64,000 nt of DNA from an uncultured Litoreibacter sp. Lineage in GTDB: Bacteria; Pseudomonadota; Alphaproteobacteria; Rhodobacterales; Rhodobacteraceae. A program made the position numbers and the translations under genes. Below are positions 1-8,321 of this stretch, one piece after another (position 1 is the first letter of the stretch; the number at the start of each line of letters is the position of its first letter). The stretch is from assembly GCA_947492995.1 (NCBI GenBank), contig CANLOU010000002.1, forward strand, positions 372,001-436,000, read 5' to 3'. The notes beneath the pieces are model-generated. The model searched no databases. It was not told the origin of the DNA and saw only the letters and a list, made by a program, of their open reading frames with translations.

Positions 1-1
1 T

Positions 2-145
2 GACCCGTTTGCGCAGGCCACGGTGATCGGCACTGCGGCGTTGGCGCTTTGGACTGTTGGGGCCGCAAAATCCGTTCCTCAGGCCACGATCATGGCAGGC
101 GAGCTTTGGCAGGACCGCCAGCCTCAAAACAGGAAATCAGCATGA
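2..145 (+). CDS. C-terminal fragment of an unidentified protein (cut by window edge)
   Basis: An open frame enters from the left edge and ends at a TGA at 143-145. The visible 47 residues hold a hydrophobic stretch (roughly residues 6-22, ATVIGTAALALWTVGAA) and then a charged, proline-containing tail. The stop overlaps the cysG start in an ATGA arrangement, so the two are probably cotranscribed and translationally coupled. In related bacteria cysG often follows assimilatory nitrite/nitrate or sulfite reductase genes, which makes a nitrogen or sulfur assimilation role plausible. The fragment carries no motif I recognise, so no function is assigned. Confidence 0.6.
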   Translation, partial: DPFAQATVIGTAALALWTVGAAKSVPQATIMAGELWQDRQPQNRKSA

Positions 146-1548
146 AGACGTTCCCCATGTTTTTGCAAATGCAAGGACGCCGTGTCATCGTTGTCGGTGG
201 TGGTGAGCAGGCGGCGCAAAAATGCAGGCTGATCCTCAAGACCGAGGCGGAGATAACGGTCCTCGCACCCGCACTGGACCCCGAATTGGCAGAACTGCAG
301 CGGCGTGGCGGCATTCATTGGCGCGCGGGGCCAATTGGCCCGTCTGACTTCGAGGGCGTCGCGTTGGTTTTTGTCGCATCCGGTTGCCCCGCGACGGATG
401 CGTGTTTGCAGATGCTGGCAAAGGCAGCAGGTGCGACGGTCAACGTCGTCGACCAACCACATCTTTGCGATGCCCTGACCCCGTCGATTGTGGACCGCTC
501 GCCGGTTGTCGTGGCTATCGGCACGGAGGGGACTGCGCCAGTGCTGGCACGCCAGATCAAAACAAAGCTCGAAGAGCTTCTGGAGCCGCGGCTGGGCGAT
601 CTTGCGGCATTGGCGGGGCGGCTGCGCGATAGCGCAAGCGCCCGTCTTGGGCCGCGCGACCGGCGTGATCTGTGGCGCTGGGTCTTTGCTGGCGCTCCGC
701 GCCGTGCGCATGCGCGCGGGGCAGAACGAGAGGCCGCCCAGATGATAAAGCGGGCAATCAAAACGGCAAATTTCGGTGGCGACGCCAAAGGGTCGGTTGC
801 CCTTGTTGGGGCGGGGCCGGGGTGCAAGGACCTCATCACGCTGCGGGGCGTCCAGCGTCTTCAGGAGGCAGATGTGATCTATTACGACCGCTTGGTCGAT
901 CCCGGCATTCTTGAACTGGCACGTCGCGATGCGGAACGGGTCTATGTTGGCAAGAAACCCGGTTGTCATGATTGGCCGCAGGACAAGATCACAGGCACCT
1001 TGGTTGCGGCCGCACGTCAGGGAAAGCGGGTTGTACGCTTGAAATGTGGGGATCCCGGCGTTTTTGCACGTGGCGCGGAAGAGGCCGCCGCGCTTCAGGC
1101 CGCAGGCCTTGAGTGCGAAATCGTCCCCGGTGTCACTGCCGCAAGCGCCGCCTCTGCGGCGTTGGGTGGGTTTCTGACGGAACGCGGAACTTGCGACACA
1201 CTGGTCCTTGCAACGGGTCAATCCCAAGAGGCCGGCAAAAGGCCCGATTGGGTGCGGCTTTTGCGCCCCGGCACCCGCGTGGCCGTTTATATGGGGGTGG
1301 GGACAGCACCGCAGATAGCCAAAATGCTTTTCCAAGAAAATCTGCAGGACCAAGTCTCTATCGCCATCGTTTCAAAGGCGCAGCAAAGCGACGAGGTGAT
1401 CGCGCGCTGCGACGCCGCGACACTGGTGCAGACCATCAAAGAGCACGCCATTGTAAATCCAGCGATCCTGTTTCTGACTTGGCCGCAACTCGGCACCGTC
1501 CCGGTCAGCAATGTGACTGAGGTGCGAATGACTGCGGATGCGCGCTAA
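142..1548 (+). CDS. cysG: Siroheme synthase (precorrin-2 dehydrogenase / ferrochelatase / uroporphyrinogen III methyltransferase)
   Basis: Multifunctional enzyme making siroheme, the cofactor of sulfite and nitrite reductases, from uroporphyrinogen III. The 468-residue product starts at ATG 142 (MKTFPMFLQMQ). Residues 1 to about 200 form the CysG N-terminal half, with a Rossmann glycine motif (VIVVGGGEQAAQKC) near residue 16. From about residue 215 comes the methyltransferase half, with VALVGAGPG, ITLRG, DRLV and the family signature KCGDPGVFARG followed by VPGVTAASAA. Length matches CysG of other proteobacteria. The start overlaps the stop of the upstream gene, which fixes the initiation codon despite an open frame reaching back to 49. 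The stop overlaps the end of the convergent histidine kinase gene by a few bases. Confidence 0.95.
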   Translation: MKTFPMFLQMQGRRVIVVGGGEQAAQKCRLILKTEAEITVLAPALDPELAELQRRGGIHWRAGPIGPSDFEGVALVFVASGCPATDACLQMLAKAAGATVNVVDQPHLCDALTPSIVDRSPVVVAIGTEGTAPVLARQIKTKLEELLEPRLGDLAALAGRLRDSASARLGPRDRRDLWRWVFAGAPRRAHARGAEREAAQMIKRAIKTANFGGDAKGSVALVGAGPGCKDLITLRGVQRLQEADVIYYDRLVDPGILELARRDAERVYVGKKPGCHDWPQDKITGTLVAAARQGKRVVRLKCGDPGVFARGAEEAAALQAAGLECEIVPGVTAASAASAALGGFLTERGTCDTLVLATGQSQEAGKRPDWVRLLRPGTRVAVYMGVGTAPQIAKMLFQENLQDQVSIAIVSKAQQSDEVIARCDAATLVQTIKEHAIVNPAILFLTWPQLGTVPVSNVTEVRMTADAR

Positions 1549-2924
1549 CCGTTGCGCGTCTCGGCATCGTAAACCGGCAGGGAAATCGCGATACATGCGC
1601 CTATAGCGGCGTCTTCAATGGTCAGATGCCCGTCATGCGTTTCCATCACGCGCGCCGCGATTGGCAGTCCCAGCCCGCTGCCGGGCCCGGCATTGGCTTG
1701 GCTGAACCGCCCAAGCGCCAGAACATGTGCTTGCGGATCAATGCCGACCCCATCATCCTCTAGTCGCAGCGAAGCTTGCTGCGCGTTGCGCTTCAAAGTG
1801 ACGGTGATGGCCGACAAAGTCGGCCCACCATGCACCACCGCATTCGTCAAAATGTTCAGCAGGGCCTCCTGCAACATCAAGGCGTCCCCCCAGATGGGGC
1901 AATGGGCAACATCGCTGGCAAAGGTGACGGCAATTTCAGGCCGCGAATTTTGTCCAGCAAAGCGTTCGATCACCGCCCTGACGAGCTCTACGAGGTCCAG
2001 CTGCTGCCCGTTCATGGCCGCGTCGGACCCTCTGGCCCGCTCAAAGGACAGCAGTTGGTTGGTCAGGTGGGTGGCGTCGCGCGCAGCGGCAACCAACTCG
2101 GCACTTCTTGTCTTTGCGGCCTCAGGGGAGGGGGCGTTTTGCACCGCCTCGGCGAGGGCCTGCACGCCTGCAATCGGGTTGCGCAACTGGTGCGCCGCGT
2201 TGGAAATAAACTCATCCTTGGAGCTGATCCGTCGCGACACGCGTTCCAGCAGCGTGTTCAAGGTGGAAACGATGCCCTGCGTCTCGACAGGGACATCGCG
2301 CCGTATCGGCTCCAGCTCGTTGGGGCTGCGTTTGGCAATGGCCCCTTGCAGGTCCAAAAGGGGGCGCAGCCCGACGCCCACGCCAAACCAAACGATCAAT
2401 GCGACCGAGGCCACCATCAGCCCAATCACCCCGACAGAACGTGTCGCGACCTCCCGCACAAAGCTGCTGCGGACCTGCACGTCCTGCCATGCGGTGATGG
2501 TGAAGGACCCCGACACCCCATCCACAGTTGTGACGTCCTTGAACCTGAGAACCCGCACATCCTTGTCCTGATAAACGGCGTCATAATAGAACGGCAGATC
2601 GCTGTCCGGCGCGTCAGGGGGCGCGATTGGGGGTGTCGCGTAGCCAGTCACGAACACCCCGTCTGGGGCGTAGACGTGGTAAAACACTTCACCGCCGGAC
2701 GTGTCGCTTAGCAGACTGCGTGTGGTCGGCCCCAACGCGTCGCCGTCTGATACGGCAACGTCGCGCGAGATAGCGAGCGCGGCTGACAATAACCCGCGAT
2801 CAAAGATGTCTTCGGCGCGGTTCGTGGCGTTGCGAAACTGCCAGGCGGCCGCCACCACCGAGATCAGCAGCAACGGCGTCAGGATAATCACGATCAACCG
2901 GGTGCGGAGCGATTGCGCCCTCAT
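1545..2924 (-). CDS. Sensor histidine kinase, TctE-like
   Basis: Membrane sensor kinase of 459 residues. It has a first membrane segment at about 10-28, a periplasmic domain to about 160, a second segment at about 163-185, then a HAMP-like linker and a dimerisation/phosphoacceptor domain with His245 in AHQLRNP. The ATPase domain shows an N-box (NILTNAVVHGG), a G1 box (DDGVGIDP) and a G2 box (GSGLGLP). The layout matches TctE-type kinases that sense tricarboxylates. Its start overlaps the stop of the upstream response regulator (ATGA), so the two form an operon, and the divergent neighbour is a tctC-type binding protein. It probably controls that transport operon. The exact ligand cannot be read from the sequence. 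Confidence 0.88.
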   Translation of the reverse strand: MRAQSLRTRLIVIILTPLLLISVVAAAWQFRNATNRAEDIFDRGLLSAALAISRDVAVSDGDALGPTTRSLLSDTSGGEVFYHVYAPDGVFVTGYATPPIAPPDAPDSDLPFYYDAVYQDKDVRVLRFKDVTTVDGVSGSFTITAWQDVQVRSSFVREVATRSVGVIGLMVASVALIVWFGVGVGLRPLLDLQGAIAKRSPNELEPIRRDVPVETQGIVSTLNTLLERVSRRISSKDEFISNAAHQLRNPIAGVQALAEAVQNAPSPEAAKTRSAELVAAARDATHLTNQLLSFERARGSDAAMNGQQLDLVELVRAVIERFAGQNSRPEIAVTFASDVAHCPIWGDALMLQEALLNILTNAVVHGGPTLSAITVTLKRNAQQASLRLEDDGVGIDPQAHVLALGRFSQANAGPGSGLGLPIAARVMETHDGHLTIEDAAIGACIAISLPVYDAETRNG

Positions 2925-3595
2925 GTGTCGGTCTCAACGCGCATCAGGTAACCAAGGCCTCGCTGTGATTTTATAACGATTCCATGGGGTTTTAGGCGAG
3001 ACCTCAGACGCGACAGATAGACCTCGACCACTTTTTGTTCCACGTCCGCGCCTACACCATAGGCGTAATCCAGCAGGCTTTCTTTGGACACAAGACGGCC
3101 ATTTGCTGACAGCAGGCACTCGAACATGGACAGTTCCCGGCGTGGCAGGTCCAGCTGGTCCTGACCCACAAAAAGTTGTCGGGATGCGGCGTCAAAGCTC
3201 AAGGCGCCGATTGTTGTGATGTGCCGGGCTGGCGCGGCGCGTCGGCGGCTCATGGCGCGGACACGTGCTTCCAGCTCCTCCATCTCAAATGGCTTGATAA
3301 GGTAGTCATCCGCCCCGGCGTCCAGCCCGATGACGCGGTCTTGGGTTTCGGCGCGGGCGGTCAACAAAATGACCGGACGTGTGTCGCCGTTAGTGCGCAG
3401 GGTCTTGAGCAGGGTCAGTCCGTCCATTCCGGGCAGGTTGATGTCGAGGATAATCAGGTCGGAAGTGTCAGAGCGCAGGAAATCCTGTGCCTGCTGGCCG
3501 TCATGCAACATGTCCACCGCATGGCCTGCGTCCTGCAGCCGGTAGGCGATGCCCTTGGCCAAGCCGACATTGTCTTCAACCAGTGTGATCCGCAT
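2921..3595 (-). CDS. Response regulator, OmpR/TctD-like
   Basis: DNA-binding response regulator of 224 residues. The receiver domain (about 1-115) has the acidic pair in LVEDN, phosphoacceptor Asp51 (LILDINLPGMDG), the conserved Thr of LLTAR and Lys101 in YLIKPF. The C-terminal half is an OmpR-type winged helix ending in the recognition region KVVEVYLSRLRSRL. I chose the ATG at 3595 because the receiver fold begins there; upstream ATG 3619 and GTG 3637 would add 8 or 14 residues and have no better ribosome site. It is cotranscribed with the kinase and faces tctC, so it is the likely activator of the tricarboxylate operon. Confidence 0.9.
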   Translation of the reverse strand: MRITLVEDNVGLAKGIAYRLQDAGHAVDMLHDGQQAQDFLRSDTSDLIILDINLPGMDGLTLLKTLRTNGDTRPVILLTARAETQDRVIGLDAGADDYLIKPFEMEELEARVRAMSRRRAAPARHITTIGALSFDAASRQLFVGQDQLDLPRRELSMFECLLSANGRLVSKESLLDYAYGVGADVEQKVVEVYLSRLRSRLKPHGIVIKSQRGLGYLMRVETDT

Positions 3596-3728
3596 TTTCT
3601 TGTGGTCCGAAAGTTTCATGCAAGGTTCGCAGGTCACGTTGCAGACATCAACAGGGGGCGGACACCCTCATGTGATTTACGTTTTTGGGGCCTTCGGGGA
3701 GAAGGCGCCGCATCCTAGGGAGGAATAT
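3596..3728. promoter_or_regulatory. Divergent promoter region, response regulator / tctC
   Basis: This 133-base gap separates the divergent response regulator and tctC genes and must hold both promoters. A strong ribosome site (AGGGAGGAA, 3717-3725) precedes the tctC ATG. TctD-type regulators usually bind here, but I could not define an operator repeat with confidence. Confidence 0.5.
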
Positions 3729-4835
3729 ATGTCCACTTTCAAAACCACGCGTCGCGTGGCCTTCAGCCTCGTCGCTGCTGCCGCCGCATCATTCTCACTA
3801 CAAGCTCAAGCGGGCGGCCACGGCATTGATCTTGCTGGCAAAACTGTCGAATGGATCATCCCGTTCTCGGAAACTGGTGGCTCGGCCAAATGGGCCAACT
3901 TCTACGCTCCATTGCTGTCTGAGGCACTGCCAGGTCAGCCAACGGTCGTTGTGAAATTCATGCCGGGCGCGGGCTCCACCAAAGGCGCAAACTTCTTCCA
4001 AGAGCAGCAATATGACGATGGGACGTTGATCTTCGGGTCCTCTGGCTCCACGCAATTCCCGTTCCTGCTGGGTGACCCACGGGTCAAGTACAACTACGCC
4101 GACTGGAACGTGGTTCTGGCCTCGGGCACGGGTGGCGTCGCCTATCTGCCGCCAGAGCTGGCCGCAAAAATGGACGGCATGGACGCGTCCGGCTTGCAGG
4201 GCGAAGATTTCATCTACGGCAACCAAGGCGCGACCCGTCTGGACCTTGTGCCAACACTGGCATGGGAAATGCTGGGCCTGAACGTCGAGAGCGTCATGGG
4301 CATCAAGGGCCGCGGCGACGGCCGTCTGATGTTTGAGCGCGGCGAGGCGAATATCGACTATCAAACCTCATCCTCCTACCTGTCGGGCGTGACCCCGCTG
4401 GTTGAGGCCGGGACCGCCGTGCCGATGATGACATGGGGCGCGTTGGACGACGCGGGCAACATTGTGCGTGACCCGACCTTCCCTGACATCCCAACCTTCA
4501 AGGAAGTCTGTGACGCCACCGAAGGCTGCGAGACATCCGGCGAGCAGTGGGATGCATGGAAAGCCTTCTTCATCGCGGGTTTCCCTGCGCAGAAAATGGT
4601 GTTCTTGCCCGCAGGCGCGTCTGAAGACGCCAAGGTGACCTACACCGCCGCGTTCGAGGCCGTCAAAGCCCGCGCTGATTTTGCCGAGATTTCCGGCAAA
4701 CGTCTGGGCAAATACCCACAGATGACCGGCGAGGCGGCTCAAACCGCGTTGGCCAGCGGCACCACAGTGACACCAGAGGCCAAAGCCTTTGTGGTCAACT
4801 GGCTGCAGGAGAAATACGGCGTTTCGCTGAACTAG
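3729..4835 (+). CDS. Tripartite tricarboxylate transporter substrate-binding protein, TctC family
   Basis: Periplasmic solute receptor of a tripartite tricarboxylate transporter, delivering a carboxylate to the membrane subunit encoded next. The 368-residue product starts at ATG 3729, three bases after the ribosome site AGGGAGGAA. The first 26 or so residues are a signal peptide (basic start TTRR, hydrophobic core, LQAQA cleavage region). TctC features follow: VEWIIPFSETGG near the N-terminus of the mature protein, then KFMPGAGSTKGANFF. The C-terminal part has two cysteines (CDATEGC) that could form a disulfide. The substrate is unknown; the neighbouring dehydrogenase and isomerase genes point to a tricarboxylate or similar poly-acid. 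A strong hairpin follows the stop codon. Confidence 0.9.
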   Translation: MSTFKTTRRVAFSLVAAAAASFSLQAQAGGHGIDLAGKTVEWIIPFSETGGSAKWANFYAPLLSEALPGQPTVVVKFMPGAGSTKGANFFQEQQYDDGTLIFGSSGSTQFPFLLGDPRVKYNYADWNVVLASGTGGVAYLPPELAAKMDGMDASGLQGEDFIYGNQGATRLDLVPTLAWEMLGLNVESVMGIKGRGDGRLMFERGEANIDYQTSSSYLSGVTPLVEAGTAVPMMTWGALDDAGNIVRDPTFPDIPTFKEVCDATEGCETSGEQWDAWKAFFIAGFPAQKMVFLPAGASEDAKVTYTAAFEAVKARADFAEISGKRLGKYPQMTGEAAQTALASGTTVTPEAKAFVVNWLQEKYGVSLN

Positions 4836-4891
4836 GCATTGCTTAGCAGGCGTCCCGGCCCGAATGGCCGGGGCGTCTTCCTAAGCAATGC
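4836..4891 (+). promoter_or_regulatory. Large intercistronic hairpin between tctC and tctAB
   Basis: A perfect 11-base outer stem (GCATTGCTTAG at 4836-4846 with CTAAGCAATGC at 4881-4891) encloses an inner stem (CGTCCCGGCC 4851-4860 with GGCCGGGGCG 4866-4875, one G-U pair). No T run follows, so complete termination is unlikely. The placement suits partial termination or 3'-end stabilisation of the binding-protein message, giving more TctC than TctA. Confidence 0.85.
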
Positions 4892-4909
4892 AAATGGGGG
4901 GAGGGCTTC

Positions 4910-6937
4910 ATGGAAGTCATCATGGAAGCGCTGCCTGCCTTGGGTGATGCGTGGGGGCTGATCCTGCAACCCATCGTTCTTGGCTATCTGGTGCTGGGCG
5001 TCGTTATGGGGCTGTGCATTGGGGTTTTCCCGGGCCTTGGCGGCATCGCGGGCCTATCGCTTCTTTTGCCATTCATGTTCGGGATGGACCCCATTTTGGG
5101 GTTGGCCCTGATGGTCGGCATGGTGGCCGTGGTGCCAACCTCTGACACGTTTGCATCTGTTTTGATGGGGATCCCAGGGTCCTCGGCCAGCCAGGCCACG
5201 GTGCTGGATGGCTTCCCCATGGCCAAGCGCGGCCAAGCCGCGCGCGCGCTGTCGGCGGCGTTTGCGTCGTCGCTTTTTGGCGGCCTTGTCGGCGCGGCAT
5301 TTCTAACGGTTTTCATTCTGATCGCGCGCCCCATTGTGCTGGAGTTCCGCACGCCGGAATTGCTGATGATTACGATCTTCGGGCTGTCGATGGTTGGCAT
5401 TTTGGCGGGCCGAGTCGCGATCAAGGGCATTGTTGCCGCAGGCCTTGGCATGCTGATTGGCACCATCGGGGAGGGGGCCTCCTCGGGTGATCTGCGAATG
5501 TCGTCCTACGACTACCCCTACTTAACGGATGGGTTGAAACTGGTCATCGTGGGCTTGGGTATCTTTGCCATCCCGGAAATCATCTCTTTGCTGCGGCAGG
5601 ACCGCGCCATCAGCCAGGAACCGCAATTGGGCGGCGGCTGGTTGGAGGGCGTCAAGGATTGGTTCGCCAATATCTGGCTCTCCGTGCGCTGCTCCATAAT
5701 CGGTGTGGTGGTCGGTGTGATCCCGGGGCTGGGCGGATCGGTTGTCGACTGGATCGCCTATGGCCACGCGGTGCAGACCACCAAGGACAAGTCGCAATTC
5801 GGCTCTGGCGAGGTGCGCGGCGTGATCGGGCCGGAAAGCTCGAACAACGCCAAGGAGGGCGGGGGGCTGGTGCCCACGCTGCTGTTTGGCATTCCTGGTT
5901 CCGGGTCGATGGCCATTTTTATTGGTGCGATTGCTTTGCTGGGCTCCGGCCAGATCGAGGTCGGCCCGGCCATGCTGAAAAACAATCTCGACATCACCTA
6001 TTCCATCGTCTGGCTGCTGGCCCTGGCCAATGTGGTGGGCACGGTCATTTGCATCGCGGCCTCGGGCGGCATCGCCAAGCTGACCACGATCCGTTTCGCG
6101 CTGCTGGCGCCGTTCCTGTTCATGATTATAAGCTTCGCGGCGTTCCAGTCCGGCCAGAACCTGATGGATCTGGCGGCCCTGATCGGCATCGGGTTTCTTG
6201 GCATCATGATGCGTCGTTTTGATTGGTCGCGCCCGGCGTTCCTGATCGGCTTCGTGCTGTCCAATCCGGCGGAGACCTATGCAAACCAAGCGCTGCAAAT
6301 TGCGCAGTCGCGGTTCCGCAAAGGGTTTGAGGAAGGCATCGACTACATCTTTTCGCCAATCGTTATCATCTTGCTGATTATCACGGTGGTCTCGGTCGTG
6401 GTGGGGCTGCGGCAGGCCAAGACGATATTGGCCGAAGGCGACGTGCAATCTGGCAGCAAACGCGCCCCGTTTGTCTTCATGCTGGCGGTGACGGGCTACA
6501 TTGCCTACGCGTTCTACGACGCCTCCGCCATTCCTGAGTATAGCCGTGACCGCACCTTCCCGATGTTTGTGGCTGGGGTCTGTCTGGTCGGCTGTGCGAT
6601 CTTGATTGTCCGCATGATGCTCAAGCCCGAAACGGACACGATTTTTGCGGATCGCGAACGTAATGGCGAAGACGCGGACGCCACGCACGGCCTTTGGCCG
6701 ACGCTGGCGTGGTTCGCGGGGTTGTTGATCCTGACATCGCTGCTGGGCTTTATATTGGCCCTAGCGATATTCCTCTTTTCGTTCATGCGGTTCCGCGCGG
6801 GCGTTAGCACTCTGTTTGCCGCGGCCTATACTGTGGCGGGTCTCGCCTTCATGATGGGCATGGCGTGGCTGCTGAACCGCGACTTCCCGCCGGGCTTGTT
6901 GCAGGAATATGCAGACCTGCCATGGCCGTTCACATGA
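4910..6937 (+). CDS. Fused tripartite tricarboxylate transporter membrane protein (TctA-TctB)
   Basis: Inner-membrane secondary transporter that works with TctC. Residues 1 to about 505 are the large TctA subunit, with roughly a dozen membrane segments and the family glycine/proline motifs GVFPGLGGIAGLSLLLP (near residue 38), GIPGSSAS (near 86) and VIPGLGGSVVDWIAYGHA. After a linker at about 510-520, residues 520-675 form a four-segment TctB-like domain (APFVFMLAVTGYIAYAF, then LAWFAGLLILTSLLGF). TctA and TctB are usually separate proteins, and no separate tctB is present here, so the fusion supplies both. The gene follows tctC after a hairpin, and its stop overlaps the start of the next gene (ATGA). 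Confidence 0.9.
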   Translation: MEVIMEALPALGDAWGLILQPIVLGYLVLGVVMGLCIGVFPGLGGIAGLSLLLPFMFGMDPILGLALMVGMVAVVPTSDTFASVLMGIPGSSASQATVLDGFPMAKRGQAARALSAAFASSLFGGLVGAAFLTVFILIARPIVLEFRTPELLMITIFGLSMVGILAGRVAIKGIVAAGLGMLIGTIGEGASSGDLRMSSYDYPYLTDGLKLVIVGLGIFAIPEIISLLRQDRAISQEPQLGGGWLEGVKDWFANIWLSVRCSIIGVVVGVIPGLGGSVVDWIAYGHAVQTTKDKSQFGSGEVRGVIGPESSNNAKEGGGLVPTLLFGIPGSGSMAIFIGAIALLGSGQIEVGPAMLKNNLDITYSIVWLLALANVVGTVICIAASGGIAKLTTIRFALLAPFLFMIISFAAFQSGQNLMDLAALIGIGFLGIMMRRFDWSRPAFLIGFVLSNPAETYANQALQIAQSRFRKGFEEGIDYIFSPIVIILLIITVVSVVVGLRQAKTILAEGDVQSGSKRAPFVFMLAVTGYIAYAFYDASAIPEYSRDRTFPMFVAGVCLVGCAILIVRMMLKPETDTIFADRERNGEDADATHGLWPTLAWFAGLLILTSLLGFILALAIFLFSFMRFRAGVSTLFAAAYTVAGLAFMMGMAWLLNRDFPPGLLQEYADLPWPFT

Positions 6938-8019
6938 GCCAGACAGCAATCCCGTTTTTGTTCATGCGCGGGGGGACGTCGCGTGGGCCATATATGAACC
7001 GCGCTGATCTGCCCGAAGATCTTGATACGCTGGCAGATGTGCTGATCGCCATCCTGGGCTCCGGCCATCCGCTCAACATTGACGGGATCGGGGGCGGGGC
7101 GGCCGTCACCACCAAGGTCGCGATGCTGTCCAAGTCGGAGGACGCATGGGCGGACGTGGATTACTTCTTTGCGCAGGTCAGCGTCGTGGACCGCCTGGTC
7201 GATTTCAAACCGACCTGCGGCAACATCCTGTCGGGCGTCGGCCCCGCCGCCATCGAGATGGGGCTGGTCGAGGCCCGCGACGGGGAGACGCCTGTCAACA
7301 TTCGGGCCGTCAACACGGGGGCAAAGGTCGCCGCCCTCGTGCAAACGCCGGGCGGTGTGGTCAGCTATGACGGGGACGCGCAGATTGACGGTGTGCCCGA
7401 CACATCTGCGCCGGTGGATCTACAATTCATGGAAACGGTCGGTGGCGTTACGGGGGCATTCTTGCCAACCGGTAATTTGATCGACGTCATTGATGGGGTG
7501 GCGGTCACTTGCATGGATGTCGCCATGCCAATGGTGATTGCGAAAGCGGCTGACTTTGGGCTGACCGGCTATGAAAGCGCCGCCGAGTTGGACGCCAATT
7601 CTGACTTTTTCGCGCGGATGGAAGCGATCCGGTTGAAGGCGGGGCTGCTGATGGGGATGGGCGACGTCTCCAAATCGGTCACCCCGAAATTCGGGCTCGT
7701 CGCGCCGCCGCAGCAAGGCGGCACGGTGGCCACGCGGTATTTCATGCCATGGAGCTGCCATCCGACAATGGCGGTCACGGGCGCGCAGTGTCTTGCATCC
7801 TGCGTGCTGACCCCCGGCACGGTTGCCGATGTTGCGATCCCGAATGAAAGCCCGGCGCGGTTGGTGTTGGAACATGCCTCCGGCACAATCGAGGTCGTTG
7901 TGGATTTCGAAAACACATCTGATGGGTTCAAAGTCAATTCCGCAGGCCTGGTGCGCACTGCGCGCAAACTTGCTGCCGGGGACGTCTTTGTTTCAGGGGC
8001 TGTTTGGCGAGGGGATTGA
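6934..8019 (+). CDS. PrpF/GalD-like isomerase (4-oxalomesaconate tautomerase or aconitate isomerase family)
   Basis: PrpF-family protein of 361 residues with the diaminopimelate-epimerase-like fold; members move double bonds in unsaturated tri- or dicarboxylates. Family signatures include FLFMRGGTSRGPY at the N-terminus, GIGGGAAVTTKVA, FKPTCGNILSGVGPAAIE and the late segment MPWSCHPTMAVTGA. Start ATG 6934 overlaps the transporter stop, so translation is probably coupled; an in-frame earlier ATG at 6865 lies inside the transporter gene and is less likely. In this operon the enzyme could isomerise the imported acid (for example cis/trans-aconitate or a methyl- or hydroxy-substituted relative). 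The exact substrate is not determined. Confidence 0.85.
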   Translation: MSQTAIPFLFMRGGTSRGPYMNRADLPEDLDTLADVLIAILGSGHPLNIDGIGGGAAVTTKVAMLSKSEDAWADVDYFFAQVSVVDRLVDFKPTCGNILSGVGPAAIEMGLVEARDGETPVNIRAVNTGAKVAALVQTPGGVVSYDGDAQIDGVPDTSAPVDLQFMETVGGVTGAFLPTGNLIDVIDGVAVTCMDVAMPMVIAKAADFGLTGYESAAELDANSDFFARMEAIRLKAGLLMGMGDVSKSVTPKFGLVAPPQQGGTVATRYFMPWSCHPTMAVTGAQCLASCVLTPGTVADVAIPNESPARLVLEHASGTIEVVVDFENTSDGFKVNSAGLVRTARKLAAGDVFVSGAVWRGD

Positions 8020-8033
8020 CCTTGATCGCAATT

Positions 8034-8051
8034 TGTATACCACAGTATACA
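8034..8051. promoter_or_regulatory. Candidate GntR-type operator
   Basis: TGTATAC-CACA-GTATACA is a perfect 7-base inverted repeat around a 4-base spacer. Each arm carries the GTATAC core seen in many GntR/FCD-family operators. It sits between the PrpF-like gene and the next small gene, so it may mark an internal promoter for the downstream half of the operon. No GntR gene is visible in the window, so the assignment is inference. Confidence 0.5.
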
Positions 8052-8081
8052 TTGAAGGGAAAAAGCAGACGGAGGCGACAC

Positions 8082-8321
8082 ATGACCGAGACGTTCCAGC
8101 AGTCCATCCTTGCTGCCCGTGCCAAGCTGGCTGTCGCGCGGCAGACCCTCACCGACGAGATTAGCAATTATCCCGCCCCGATCGCGGGTTGCGATGCGCA
8201 GTTCAACCATCTGCTGGCGGAACGCCAGAAGGTGCTTGCTGCTATCCGGTCGCTTGATGAGGTTGTTTTTGTTCCAACGCCGCGTAGCCCAACGCCTCAT
8301 GCGGAGGTTGAAAGCCGATGA
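8082..8321 (+). CDS. Small hypothetical protein (79 residues)
   Basis: Not recognised. The product begins MTETFQQSILAARAKL and is mainly alpha-helical in character, with heptad-like leucines and alanines up to about residue 65, then a proline-rich tail (VPTPRSPTP). It has a single cysteine in PIAGCDAQF, and no signal peptide or membrane segment. A good ribosome site (GGAGG) precedes ATG 8082, and its stop overlaps the start of the hydroxyacid dehydrogenase gene (ATGA), so it is translated as part of the operon. The coupling suggests a helper or subunit of a neighbouring enzyme, but there is no direct evidence. Confidence 0.75.
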   Translation: MTETFQQSILAARAKLAVARQTLTDEISNYPAPIAGCDAQFNHLLAERQKVLAAIRSLDEVVFVPTPRSPTPHAEVESR

